Shown here: piece by piece, positions 6,164-12,590 of the stretch
Position numbering within the stretch: the stretch's first letter is position 1
Layout of the letters: each line of letters begins with the position of its first letter
Assembly: GCA_937928755.1 (NCBI GenBank)
Contig: CALEZI010000016.1
Span: forward strand, 1 to 12,621
DNA: 12,621 nt
Source: an uncultured Rhodanobacteraceae bacterium
Lineage (GTDB): Bacteria > Pseudomonadota > Gammaproteobacteria > Xanthomonadales > SZUA-5
Direction of reading: 5' to 3'
Notes under the pieces: generated by a model
Seen by the model: the letters and a program-made list of their open reading frames with translations, nothing else
What the model was told of the DNA's origin: nothing
Databases searched by the model: none
Position numbers and translations under genes: made by a program

Positions 6164-6721
6164 ATGATCATCGACAACCCGTTGCCCTACATCGACCGGC
6201 TGCAAAGTCGCGGGATCGACCAGATCGATCTGATCGTCCTGCATTGCACCGAAACGCCCAGTCTGGCGATCGCGCGCGCGTTCGGCGAAATCGAGCACTA
6301 CGCCAGCGGCACCGGCAACAGCGGCCACTACTACATCGATCGCGACGGTCGCATCGAACAGTACGTGCCGATCGAACGCATCGCCCATCACACGCGCGGC
6401 TACAACCCAAACTCGATCGGCATCGAACTGGTCAACCGCGGGCGCCATCCGGATTGGCTGCATTCGCGTCACCAGCAAATGACCGAGGCGTACCCCACGG
6501 CGCAGATCGATGCGTTGCTGGATCTGATTGCCGAGCTCAGGCAACGCTGCCCGCGACTGGCCGCCATCGCCGGGCATGAGGACCTCGACCAGACCGAAGT
6601 CGAAGCGACCGACGACCCCAACGTCAAGGTGCGGCGCAAGCGCGATCCGGGGCCGCTGTTTCCTTGGAGCGAGGTGCTCGCGGCGAGCGGACTGGAGCGG
6701 CGAGTCGGCGAACCCGTGTAG
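6164..6721 (+). CDS. AmpD-like N-acetylmuramoyl-L-alanine amidase
   Basis: This 185-residue Amidase_2-family zinc enzyme is expected to cleave the bond between N-acetylmuramic acid and L-alanine. Candidate zinc ligands are His27 (LHCTET), His138 (GHEDL) and Asp161 (RKRDPGPLFPW). Candidate catalytic residues are Glu88 (IGIELVNRG) and Lys159. There is no signal peptide or lipobox, so a cytoplasmic role in recycling anhydro-muropeptides, as for AmpD, is the best inference. The spacing between His138 and Asp161 is 23 residues against 10 in E. coli AmpD, because of an inserted loop (about 142-157). ATG 6164 is chosen because the domain begins directly after it; the upstream in-frame start at 6068 would overlap the divergent hydrolase gene. 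The Shine-Dalgarno is weak. The symbol is left blank because the insertion marks a subgroup distinct from classical AmpD. Confidence 0.88.
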   Translation: MIIDNPLPYIDRLQSRGIDQIDLIVLHCTETPSLAIARAFGEIEHYASGTGNSGHYYIDRDGRIEQYVPIERIAHHTRGYNPNSIGIELVNRGRHPDWLHSRHQQMTEAYPTAQIDALLDLIAELRQRCPRLAAIAGHEDLDQTEVEATDDPNVKVRRKRDPGPLFPWSEVLAASGLERRVGEPV

Positions 6722-6794
6722 GCCGGTAGTGCGCGCCGGCCGCGCGCTCGTTGGCCAAGCGCCGAAGAGCCGCTGCGCGAGCCATTGATCTTCA

Positions 6795-6868
6795 TGTGGG
6801 AGCGGATTTACTCCGCGAGCTTCTTGTCCGAATGAGCAAAATGCTCGCGGAGTAAATCCGCTCCCACA
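6795..6868. repeat. Perfect 26-bp inverted repeat, REP family 1
   Basis: Arms 6795-6820 and 6843-6868 are exact reverse complements over 26 bp, with a 22-base spacer. Each arm begins TGTGGGAGCGGATTTACTCC and ends CGCGAGC at the spacer side. It is the best-preserved member of the family also seen at 3222-3357. It lies between the AmpD-like and desaturase genes and could fold into a long RNA hairpin, but has no adjacent T run. Confidence 0.9.
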
Positions 6869-6924
6869 CCAGCAGGTGGCGGCCTGGACTCTCCGTCTGC
6901 AGCGTCGGGTGTCGCCTCGCGACC

Positions 6925-6960
6925 GTACCGTCGCGTACCGTCACCTTCGCTCACCATAAT
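6925..6960 (+). promoter_or_regulatory. Possible desaturase promoter with 10-bp-spaced direct repeat
   Basis: CATAAT at 6955-6960 matches five of six bases of the -10 consensus and lies 29 bases before the desaturase ATG. No good -35 box is seen at 16-18 bp spacing. Immediately upstream, GTACCGTC occurs twice (6925-6932 and 6935-6942), exactly one helical turn apart, which could be an activator site. This is a weak, pattern-based call. Confidence 0.3.
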
Positions 6961-6989
6961 CGCGCCTCCTTCGAGTATCTGGACGCGCG

Positions 6990-8189
6990 ATGCCCACCGA
7001 TTTCCTGACCTTCCTCGCCAGTGGCCTGACCGGTTCGCCATGGTGGCTGGTGCTGGTCTATTTCGTTCTCGTCACCCAGGCGACCATCTTCTCGGTGACG
7101 CTCTACCTGCATCGATGCCAGGCGCATCGCGGCGTCGAGTTCCATCCGCTGATCGCGCATTTCTTCCGTTTCTGGGCATGGCTGACGACGGCGATGGTGA
7201 CCAAGGAATGGGTCGCGATACACCGCAAGCACCACGCCAGGTGCGAGACCGAGGACGACCCGCACAGCCCGCAGATCCACGGCATCGGCAAGGTGCTGTT
7301 CCATGGGGTCGTTCTGTATCAGCAAGCGCGCAAGGACCGACAAATGGTCGAGCAGTACGGCGCCAATACGCCGGACGACTGGCTGGAAAGGCGCATCTAC
7401 GCGGCACATCCGCCGTTCGGTCCGACGCTGATGGCGCTAATCAACGTGGCGCTGTTCGGCGTTGTCGGACTGGCCATCTGGGCGATCCAGATGCTGTGGA
7501 TTCCGGTGCTGGCGGCCGGCGTGGTCAATGGCCTCGGCCACTGGTGGGGCTACCGCAATTTCGAGACCAGCGATGCCTCGACCAATCTGACGCCGTGGGC
7601 GTTTTTCATCGGCGGCGAAGAGCTGCACAACAACCATCACGCCTATCCGAGTTCGTCGAAGTTCGCACTGCGCAGTTACGAATTCGACATTGGCTGGGTG
7701 GCGATCCGCATGCTGTCGGCGCTGGGTCTGGCCAGGGTTACGCGCGTTGCGCCCCGTGTGGCGATCCGGCCGAATGTCAGCATGCCGGACATGGAGACCG
7801 TGCGTGCGCTGCTGACGCACCGCTTCGGCGTCATGCGCGAGTATTTCCGCGGCGTGATTGTGCCGGTACTGCGCGAAGAAGCAGAGCGCGCCGGCGACAA
7901 GATGGCTCACCTGCGTGGTCGCCTGAAGCGCGCGCTGGCCAACGACGGCCGCTGGCTCGACGACGCATCGCGCGAGCGCATGGCCGCGTGGGTGCGCGAG
8001 CGGCCGCTGATGAGCACGGTGATGGACTACCGGCGCCGCCTCGCAGAAACTTTGGAACGTTCGGGCCGCAATGGCGAAGCGCTGGTCGAAGGCCTGCGCG
8101 CATGGTGCGACGACGCCGAGCGCTCGGGCGTTGCGGCGCTGGAGGAGTTTGCGCGGCGGATCAAGGGGTATCAGTTGGTGGCGGCGTGA
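6990..8189 (+). CDS. desA: DesA-type membrane fatty acyl delta-9 desaturase
   Basis: This 399-residue integral membrane di-iron desaturase carries the three histidine boxes of the family: HRCQAHR at 41-47, HRKHH at 78-82 and HNNHH at 213-217, plus His184 in GLGHWWGYRNFE. Hydrophobic segments lie at about 19-40, 54-71, 147-164 and 165-183. Length and text, including the CETEDDPHSP and GEELHNNHHAYPSS segments and a helical C-terminal extension (about 265-399) ending KGYQLV, follow Pseudomonas aeruginosa DesA (PA0286) as I remember it. That enzyme introduces a cis double bond into phospholipid acyl chains using oxygen and helps adjust membrane fluidity. The same role is inferred here. A weak GGA (6981-6983) precedes the ATG. 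The gene appears monocistronic, with repeats on both sides. Confidence 0.93.
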   Translation: MPTDFLTFLASGLTGSPWWLVLVYFVLVTQATIFSVTLYLHRCQAHRGVEFHPLIAHFFRFWAWLTTAMVTKEWVAIHRKHHARCETEDDPHSPQIHGIGKVLFHGVVLYQQARKDRQMVEQYGANTPDDWLERRIYAAHPPFGPTLMALINVALFGVVGLAIWAIQMLWIPVLAAGVVNGLGHWWGYRNFETSDASTNLTPWAFFIGGEELHNNHHAYPSSSKFALRSYEFDIGWVAIRMLSALGLARVTRVAPRVAIRPNVSMPDMETVRALLTHRFGVMREYFRGVIVPVLREEAERAGDKMAHLRGRLKRALANDGRWLDDASRERMAAWVRERPLMSTVMDYRRRLAETLERSGRNGEALVEGLRAWCDDAERSGVAALEEFARRIKGYQLVAA

Positions 8190-8214
8190 GCGCGCGCTGA
8201 CCTGCAGGAGTCCC

Positions 8215-8262
8215 GGTCGCCCCTGGCGGTGCGCTCTTTCGCGCATAAAACTGGCGGCGACC
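8215..8262. repeat. Third palindromic repeat type, copy 2
   Basis: GGTCGCC (8215-8221) pairs with GGCGACC (8256-8262), and an inner TGCGC (8230-8234) pairs with GCGCA (8241-8245), giving a branched stem 26 bp after the desA stop. Bases 8215-8234 are the exact inverse of 3376-3395. A further 7-bp stem TGCGGAC/GTCCGCA (8264-8270, 8280-8286) follows, with six T residues in its loop (8274-8279). The region may help terminate desA transcription; this is inference. Confidence 0.55.
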
Positions 8263-8280
8263 ATGCGGACCGCTTTTTTG

Positions 8281-8378
8281 TCCGCAAAGGACGCAAAGAG
8301 AGCCAAGAATCAAGGTGTTGATGCTGTGCTGGCTGTGCTGGCTTTGCTGTCCTTTGCGTCCTTTGCGTCCTTTGCGGA
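8281..8378. repeat. 18-bp perfect inverted repeat with 9-bp tandem triplication
   Basis: TCCGCAAAGGACGCAAAG (8281-8298) is the exact reverse complement of 8361-8378, with a 62-base spacer. The right side contains three head-to-tail copies of TCCTTTGCG (8350-8376), and the left arm reads as two inverse copies. From memory, similar CCTTTGCGTCCTTTGCGG strings are common between genes in this order. Confidence 0.85.
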
Positions 8379-8416
8379 AAAATCTTTTCTTTCAGATACT
8401 TGCGTTATGTCCGGTG

Positions 8417-8439
8417 AGAGCGACGTGTACGTCGCGACC
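8417..8439 (+). repeat. REP family 2, copy A
   Basis: The copy reads GAGCGACGTGTACGTCGC followed by GACC. The core GCGACGT-GT-ACGTCGC (8420-8435) is palindromic apart from its central pair. It faces opposite to copies B and C. Confidence 0.8.
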
Positions 8440-8459
8440 ATCAGCCATTGCGGATCACT

Positions 8460-8486
8460 GGTCGCGACGTGCACGTCGCTCCTGCA
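8460..8486 (-). repeat. REP family 2, copy B
   Basis: GGTCGC, a core palindrome GCGACGTGCACGTCGC (8464-8479, perfect over 16 bp), then TCCTGCA. The orientation is inverse to copy A. Confidence 0.85.
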
Positions 8487-8510
8487 GTCGGCCCATCGCG
8501 TCGCATCACC

Positions 8511-8537
8511 GGTCGCGACGCGCGCGTCGCTCCTGCA
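8511..8537 (-). repeat. REP family 2, copy C
   Basis: Same flanks as copy B (GGTCGC and TCCTGCA), but the core is GCGACGCGCGCGTCGC (8515-8530). The central TGCA of copy B is replaced by CGCG, so paired bases changed together and the palindrome stays perfect. Confidence 0.85.
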
Positions 8538-8565
8538 AATGCCCGACCAGCGCCAGCCGACCCGC

Positions 8566-8571
8566 TACAAT
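8566..8571 (+). promoter_or_regulatory. Candidate -10 element of the Bcr/CflA gene
   Basis: TACAAT matches five of six bases of the -10 consensus and lies 27 bases before the ATG at 8599. No consensus -35 box is seen at the expected distance, where copy C of REP family 2 ends, so this is a tentative call. Confidence 0.4.
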
Positions 8572-8598
8572 GCCTCCCCACCCGCCTGAACCCGATCG

Positions 8599-9798
8599 AT
8601 GGACTCGAAATCTGCGCGCTCGCTGATCGTCCTGCTGGCGAGCCTGTCGATGATCGGTCCATTTGCGATCGACACCTTCTTCCCGGCTTTCCCGGCGATC
8701 TCCAGCGCGCTCGGCGCGACACCGTTCCAGATGCAGCAGACGTTGTCGCTGTACCTGGTGGCTTACGCCGTGATGTCGCTGCTGCACGGCGGCCTGTCGG
8801 ACGCGCTCGGGCGCAAGCCGGTGATTCTCGGCTCGATGGCGGTGTTCACGCTGGCCTCGATCGGTTGCTCGCTGGCGCAGAGCATCGACCAGTTGCTGTG
8901 GTTCCGCGTGCTGCAGGGGTTGAGTGCCGGCGCCGGCGTGATCGTCGGCCGCGCGATCGTGCGCGACTGCTTCGCTGGCGCCCGCGCGCAGCGCGTGATG
9001 AGCGGCATCAGCATGATCTTCGGCATCGCCCCGGCACTGGCGCCGATCATCGGCGGGTATCTCCTGTATTTCGGCTGGCGCGCGCCGTTCTGGTTCCTCG
9101 TGTTTTGGTCGATTGCACTGGTGGCGGCTTGTTGGCGCTTTCTGCCGGAAACGCACCCACTGGCGGCAAGAACGCCGCTGCACCCGGGCAAGCTCCTGCT
9201 CGGCTACTTCGCGATGCTGAAGAACAGGCGCTTCGTCGTGCTGTGTTTTGCCGCTGGCTTCAACTTCTCGGCGATGTTCCTCTACATCAGCTCGGCACCG
9301 AGCTTCGTCATGGAGATCCTCGGCATGAACGAACGCCAGTTCGGCGCCTTCTTCGTGCCGACCATCAGCGGCATGATCATCGGCTCCTTCGCCAGCGGGC
9401 GCATGGCCGGGCGCATCCAGCCGCGCACCGGGCTGATGCTGGGATATGCGCTGATGCTGATCGCCGGGATCAGCAATATTGCCTACACGCACGCCGTCGA
9501 TAGCGTGACCTGGCCTTACGCCGTGCTGCCTATTGCGGTGACCGCTTTCGGCGTGGCGATCGCCTTCCCGCTGCTGACCATCGCCAGCATGGACCTGTTC
9601 CCGGATCGTCGCGGCGGCGCCAGTTCGTTGCAGATGTTCCTCAGCCTGATCGTCAACGCCAGCGTCGCCGGCCTGCTGGCGCCGCTGCTGCAGCACGATG
9701 CGCGGCAACTGGCGATCGGCGCTGCATTGCTGACCTTGTGCGGCTTGACGCTGTACTTGTTCGCGCGCTCGGCGATACCGCGCGCCCACGCCACGTAG
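8599..9798 (+). CDS. Bcr/CflA-family multidrug efflux MFS transporter
   Basis: This 399-residue inner-membrane protein has the length and twelve-helix pattern of drug:H+ antiporters of the Bcr/CflA group. Helix 1 carries the acidic signature IDTFFPAFPAI (24-34), typical of the group (D in TM1, then P). The loop 2-3 motif A is GGLSDALGRKPV (64-75). Motif C, GIAPALAPIIGGYL (142-155), marks antiporters. Related proteins export bicyclomycin, chloramphenicol, sulfonamides or peptides; the substrate here cannot be told. Little Shine-Dalgarno sequence precedes ATG 8599; this start fits the family's short N-terminus. The TAG stop (9796-9798) is contributed by the first three bases of a REP element, so the last residues may have been altered by its insertion. 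The gene converges on a GNAT gene 63 bp away. Confidence 0.93.
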   Translation: MDSKSARSLIVLLASLSMIGPFAIDTFFPAFPAISSALGATPFQMQQTLSLYLVAYAVMSLLHGGLSDALGRKPVILGSMAVFTLASIGCSLAQSIDQLLWFRVLQGLSAGAGVIVGRAIVRDCFAGARAQRVMSGISMIFGIAPALAPIIGGYLLYFGWRAPFWFLVFWSIALVAACWRFLPETHPLAARTPLHPGKLLLGYFAMLKNRRFVVLCFAAGFNFSAMFLYISSAPSFVMEILGMNERQFGAFFVPTISGMIIGSFASGRMAGRIQPRTGLMLGYALMLIAGISNIAYTHAVDSVTWPYAVLPIAVTAFGVAIAFPLLTIASMDLFPDRRGGASSLQMFLSLIVNASVAGLLAPLLQHDARQLAIGAALLTLCGLTLYLFARSAIPRAHAT

Positions 9799-9864
9799 GA
9801 GCGACGTGCACGTCGCGACCCGCGATGCGGCGAGAGCCACATCGCGACGTACACGTCGCTCCTA
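9796..9864. repeat. Inverted pair of REP family 2 (copies D and E) between convergent genes
   Basis: Copy D (9796-9820) reads TAGGAGCGACGTGCACGTCG and continues CGACC. Copy E (9841-9864) is the inverse with one central change. Each contains its own 14-16 bp palindrome (9801-9816 and 9844-9859), and together they form a longer stem around an 18-20 base centre. They fill nearly all of the 63-bp gap and probably act as a bidirectional transcript end (inference). The outer TAG triplets are the stop codons of both flanking genes. Confidence 0.88.
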
Positions 9865-10416
9865 CGAACGCACCACCAGATCGCGCAGCAGCAATCCCAG
9901 CAGCACCGCGTCCTGGATCTCGCCGGCGACCACCCAGCGCTCGCGTGCGTAACCTTCGCGCACGAAGCCGAGGCGCTCGCTGCAGCGCAGCGAGCCTCCA
10001 TTGCGCGGATCGATGTCGGCTTCGATGCGGCGCATCCGCATCTCGTCGCGCGCGTGTTGCAGCAGGCGCGTCAGCGCCTCGTTGGCAAGGCCCTGGCCCC
10101 ACCACGGCGAGGCCAGGATATAGCCGATCTCTGCGCGCCCTTGCTGGCGGTCGATGTTGAACAAGGTGGTGGTGCCGATGATGCGACCCTCGCCGAGATG
10201 CTCGATGCCCCACTGCAACAGGTCCCCGCGTTCGCGGCCGGCGTCGATGGCCGCCAGATATTCGCGCATCTCGGTCATGTCGATGAACGCGGGACGGCTC
10301 CAGTAGCGCATCGAGCGAAGATCGGAAAACACCGCGTACAGATCATCGAGATCGGCGACCGAGAGCTGTCGCAGGCGCACGCGTGGGGCGTCGAGGGTCG
10401 GGAGATTGTGGCTCAT
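9862..10416 (-). CDS. GNAT-family N-acetyltransferase, RimJ/RimL-like
   Basis: This 184-residue single-domain acetyltransferase begins MSHNLPTLDAPRVRLRQL, the usual opening of RimJ/RimL-type enzymes. The acetyl-CoA binding motif is ASPWWGQGLANEAL at about residues 102-115, followed by the conserved DIDPRNGGSLRCSERLGF segment (about 135-152). The substrate could be a protein N-terminus, an antibiotic or a small amine and cannot be inferred. A longer reading from TTG 10464 adds 16 residues, but its GGGGAGG (10466-10472) sits too close to the TTG and the extra residues are not domain-like, so ATG 10416 is preferred although its own Shine-Dalgarno is poor. The TAG stop lies in REP copy E. The gene is convergent with the transporter and divergent from yoaA. 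Confidence 0.85.
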   Translation of the reverse strand: MSHNLPTLDAPRVRLRQLSVADLDDLYAVFSDLRSMRYWSRPAFIDMTEMREYLAAIDAGRERGDLLQWGIEHLGEGRIIGTTTLFNIDRQQGRAEIGYILASPWWGQGLANEALTRLLQHARDEMRMRRIEADIDPRNGGSLRCSERLGFVREGYARERWVVAGEIQDAVLLGLLLRDLVVRS

Positions 10417-10561
10417 GGGCGTTCGTCGGTTGCCGTGAAAGTCGTTCAGGTTCAGGCGAGACAACCTCCCCGATGTTCGGGAAGGCTGGGGAGAGCTCAG
10501 GCAAGAAACCGTGCCAACGCTACACTGGACCAGCGACCGAGGCAGCCTTGGCTCGTGTGGA

Positions 10562-10675
10562 TCCAGACTTGTCTGGACGCTCTTGTCATCTCTTGCCCTT
10601 CATAGCCCGAAGCGTCCAGACCAGCCGGGACCCATCAAGAGCGGGAGCGGGCTAGACTGCGCGCTTTCTCCAGAC
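10562..10675. promoter_or_regulatory. TCCAGAC palindromes and competing hairpins upstream of yoaA
   Basis: TCCAGACTTGTCTGGA (10562-10577) is a perfect 7+2+7 palindrome. Its right half belongs also to GTCTGGACGCT (10571-10581), which pairs exactly with AGCGTCCAGAC (10611-10621). A fourth TCCAGAC is at 10669-10675, just before the yoaA start. The sites could be operator half-sites or alternative RNA folds. They do not match the gammaproteobacterial LexA box CTGT-N8-ACAG. A weak -10-like TAGACT lies at 10653-10658. Confidence 0.5.
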
Positions 10676-10685
10676 GACCCCGCGC

Positions 10686-12587
10686 ATGTCCGCAGCCGAC
10701 GCCCTCGGCCCACAAAGCCCGTTCGCTGCCGATCCGAACTTCACCGCACGCGAGCAGCAGCAGCGCATGGCGGCGGCGATCGAAGCGACGCTGGATGAGC
10801 GTGGCGCACTGATTGTCGAGGCCGGGACCGGCACCGGCAAGACCTTTGCCTATCTGGTGCCGGCACTGCTGGGCAATCGCCGAGTCATCGTGTCGACCGG
10901 CACCAAGACGCTGCAGGATCAACTATTCCACCGCGACTTGCCGCGCGTCTGCGCCACGCTGAAACTGAATCCGAAGAAGGCGCTGCTCAAGGGCCGCGCC
11001 AACTACCTGTGCCTGCACCGGCTCGACCTGGCCGAAGAACAGGCGCGTCTGGCCAGCCGCGAAGCGGTGCGCGACCTCGCCGAAATCCGCTCGTGGGCGC
11101 GCTTGACCCGTAATGGCGACCGCATGGAACTCGACGCCGTCGCCGAGGATTCCAGCGTCTGGCCGTGGGTGACGTCGACCGCCGAAAACTGCCTCGGCAG
11201 CGACTGCCCGAAGTTCAACGACTGTTTCGTGGTCAAGGCGCGGCGCAAGGCGCAGGAAGCCGATGTGGTGGTGGTCAATCACCACCTGCTGTTCGCCGAT
11301 CTGGCGATCAAGCGCGAAGGTTTCGGCGAGATCCTGCCCGGCGCACAGGCCTTCATCCTCGACGAGGCGCACCAGATCGCCGAGGTCGCCAGCCAGTTCT
11401 TCACCATCTCGGTGAGTTTCCGTCAGTTGGCCGAACTGTGTCGCGACACCCTCACCGAGGCCGCGGCGCAGACTGGCGCGCTGGCCTTGCTGAAGCCGGC
11501 AGTGGGCGAACTCGAGCAGAAGACGCGCGAGTTCCGACTCGCGCTGGATGACCTGCCGATCAAGGGACCGTGGTCGCTGGCGGCCGAACGCGGGGACGTG
11601 ACCGATGCCCTGGCCGGGCTTGGCTCGGCACTGGCGGAACTGGTGCAGGCGCTGGAGGCGCAAGCCGAGCGCAGCACCGGCCTCGAAGCCTGCAGTGCGC
11701 GCGCGACCGACCTGATTGCGCGCCTGGAACGCGCCTGCGGCGGCGCTCGCATCGGCGAAGTCTGCTGGTTCGAGCTGTTCCAGCGCGGTTTCGCCCTGCA
11801 TGCGACACCACTGGACGCCGCCGAGCCGTTGGCCGAGTACCGCATCGCCTCGCGCGCGGCGTGGATCGCGACTTCGGCGACGCTGGCGGTCGGCAAATCC
11901 TTCGCCCTGTTCCAGGCCACCACTGGCTTCAGCGAGGCGCAGACGCTGCAACTCGACAGTCCCTTCGACTATCCGAACCAGGCTTTGCTGTACCAGCCGA
12001 CGCATATGCCGGAACCGAATACACCGGGTTACACCGAAGCGGTGGTAAATGCCGTGTTGCCGGTACTGGCGGCATCCAAAGGTCGCGCCTTCCTGCTGTT
12101 CACCTCGCATCGCGCGCTTCGCGAGGCCGGCGAGATCCTGCGCGCGACCACCCGCTACCCGCTGTTCGTGCAGGGCGAACGCCCGCGACCGGCGCTGCTG
12201 GCCGATTTCATCGCGTCCGGCAACGGCGTGCTGCTCGGCGCCGCCAGCTTCTGGGAGGGCGTCGATGTGCCCGGCGATGCGCTGTCGCTGGTGGTGATCG
12301 ACAAGCTGCCGTTTGCGCAAATGGGCGATCCGGTCATGGAAGCGCGCCTGGAGGCGATCCGCCAGAACGGCGGCAATCCATTCCGCGATTACCAGTTGCC
12401 GAGCGCCGTGCTCGCGCTCAAGCAGGGCGCCGGACGCCTCATCCGCAGCACCCGCGACCGCGGCGTGCTGATGCTGTGCGACCCGCGCCTCAACACCAAA
12501 CCCTATGGCCGCCAGTTCCTCGAATCGCTGCCACCGATGCGGCGCTCGCGGGTGCTCGCGGACGTTGAGGCGTTTTTCGCGAATTGA
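10686..12587 (+). CDS. yoaA: YoaA-type (DinG/XPD family) iron-sulfur ATP-dependent DNA helicase
   Basis: This 633-residue superfamily 2 helicase is nearly the length of E. coli YoaA (636) and shorter than DinG (about 716). Walker A is AGTGTGKT at 46-53. Cys109, Cys169, Cys174 and Cys180 (YLCLH, NCLGSDCPKFNDC) are placed to hold a 4Fe-4S cluster as in XPD/DinG. VVNHHLL is at 196-202, the DEAH box at 226-229, GAASFWEGVDV at 518-528 and motif VI QGAGRLIR at 580-587. All expected motifs are intact. In E. coli, YoaA partners with the HolC clamp-loader subunit and helps repair stalled replication forks; the same role is inferred here. ATG 10686 lacks a clear Shine-Dalgarno, but the next downstream Met (residue 28) would remove conserved sequence. 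Confidence 0.93.
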   Translation: MSAADALGPQSPFAADPNFTAREQQQRMAAAIEATLDERGALIVEAGTGTGKTFAYLVPALLGNRRVIVSTGTKTLQDQLFHRDLPRVCATLKLNPKKALLKGRANYLCLHRLDLAEEQARLASREAVRDLAEIRSWARLTRNGDRMELDAVAEDSSVWPWVTSTAENCLGSDCPKFNDCFVVKARRKAQEADVVVVNHHLLFADLAIKREGFGEILPGAQAFILDEAHQIAEVASQFFTISVSFRQLAELCRDTLTEAAAQTGALALLKPAVGELEQKTREFRLALDDLPIKGPWSLAAERGDVTDALAGLGSALAELVQALEAQAERSTGLEACSARATDLIARLERACGGARIGEVCWFELFQRGFALHATPLDAAEPLAEYRIASRAAWIATSATLAVGKSFALFQATTGFSEAQTLQLDSPFDYPNQALLYQPTHMPEPNTPGYTEAVVNAVLPVLAASKGRAFLLFTSHRALREAGEILRATTRYPLFVQGERPRPALLADFIASGNGVLLGAASFWEGVDVPGDALSLVVIDKLPFAQMGDPVMEARLEAIRQNGGNPFRDYQLPSAVLALKQGAGRLIRSTRDRGVLMLCDPRLNTKPYGRQFLESLPPMRRSRVLADVEAFFAN

Positions 12588-12590
12588 ATC

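Larger units (their letters stand above)
8190..8598. other. 409-bp gene-free interval packed with palindromic repeats
   Basis: Between desA and the transporter gene lie a third-type palindrome (8215-8262), an 18-bp perfect inverted repeat with a 9-bp tandem array (8281-8378), three family-2 REP copies (8417-8439, 8460-8486, 8511-8537) and a candidate promoter (8566-8571). An open frame across part of it (8071-8589) has no coding character. Confidence 0.75.

Noticed and set aside
7040..8200. 386-codon frame overlapping desA in another phase
   Set aside because: Arg/Ala-rich shadow; the desaturase frame carries all histidine boxes.
8350..8537. CRISPR-like array of repeats
   Set aside because: The 9-mers are contiguous without spacers and the REP copies are irregularly spaced and in both orientations.
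8506..9840. 444-codon open frame antisense to the Bcr/CflA gene
   Set aside because: Low-complexity Arg/Gln/His-rich shadow of a membrane protein gene, running through REP elements at both ends.
10465..10685. LexA (SOS) box upstream of yoaA
   Set aside because: No CTGT-N8-ACAG palindrome is present; the TCCAGAC palindromes have a different sequence and spacing.
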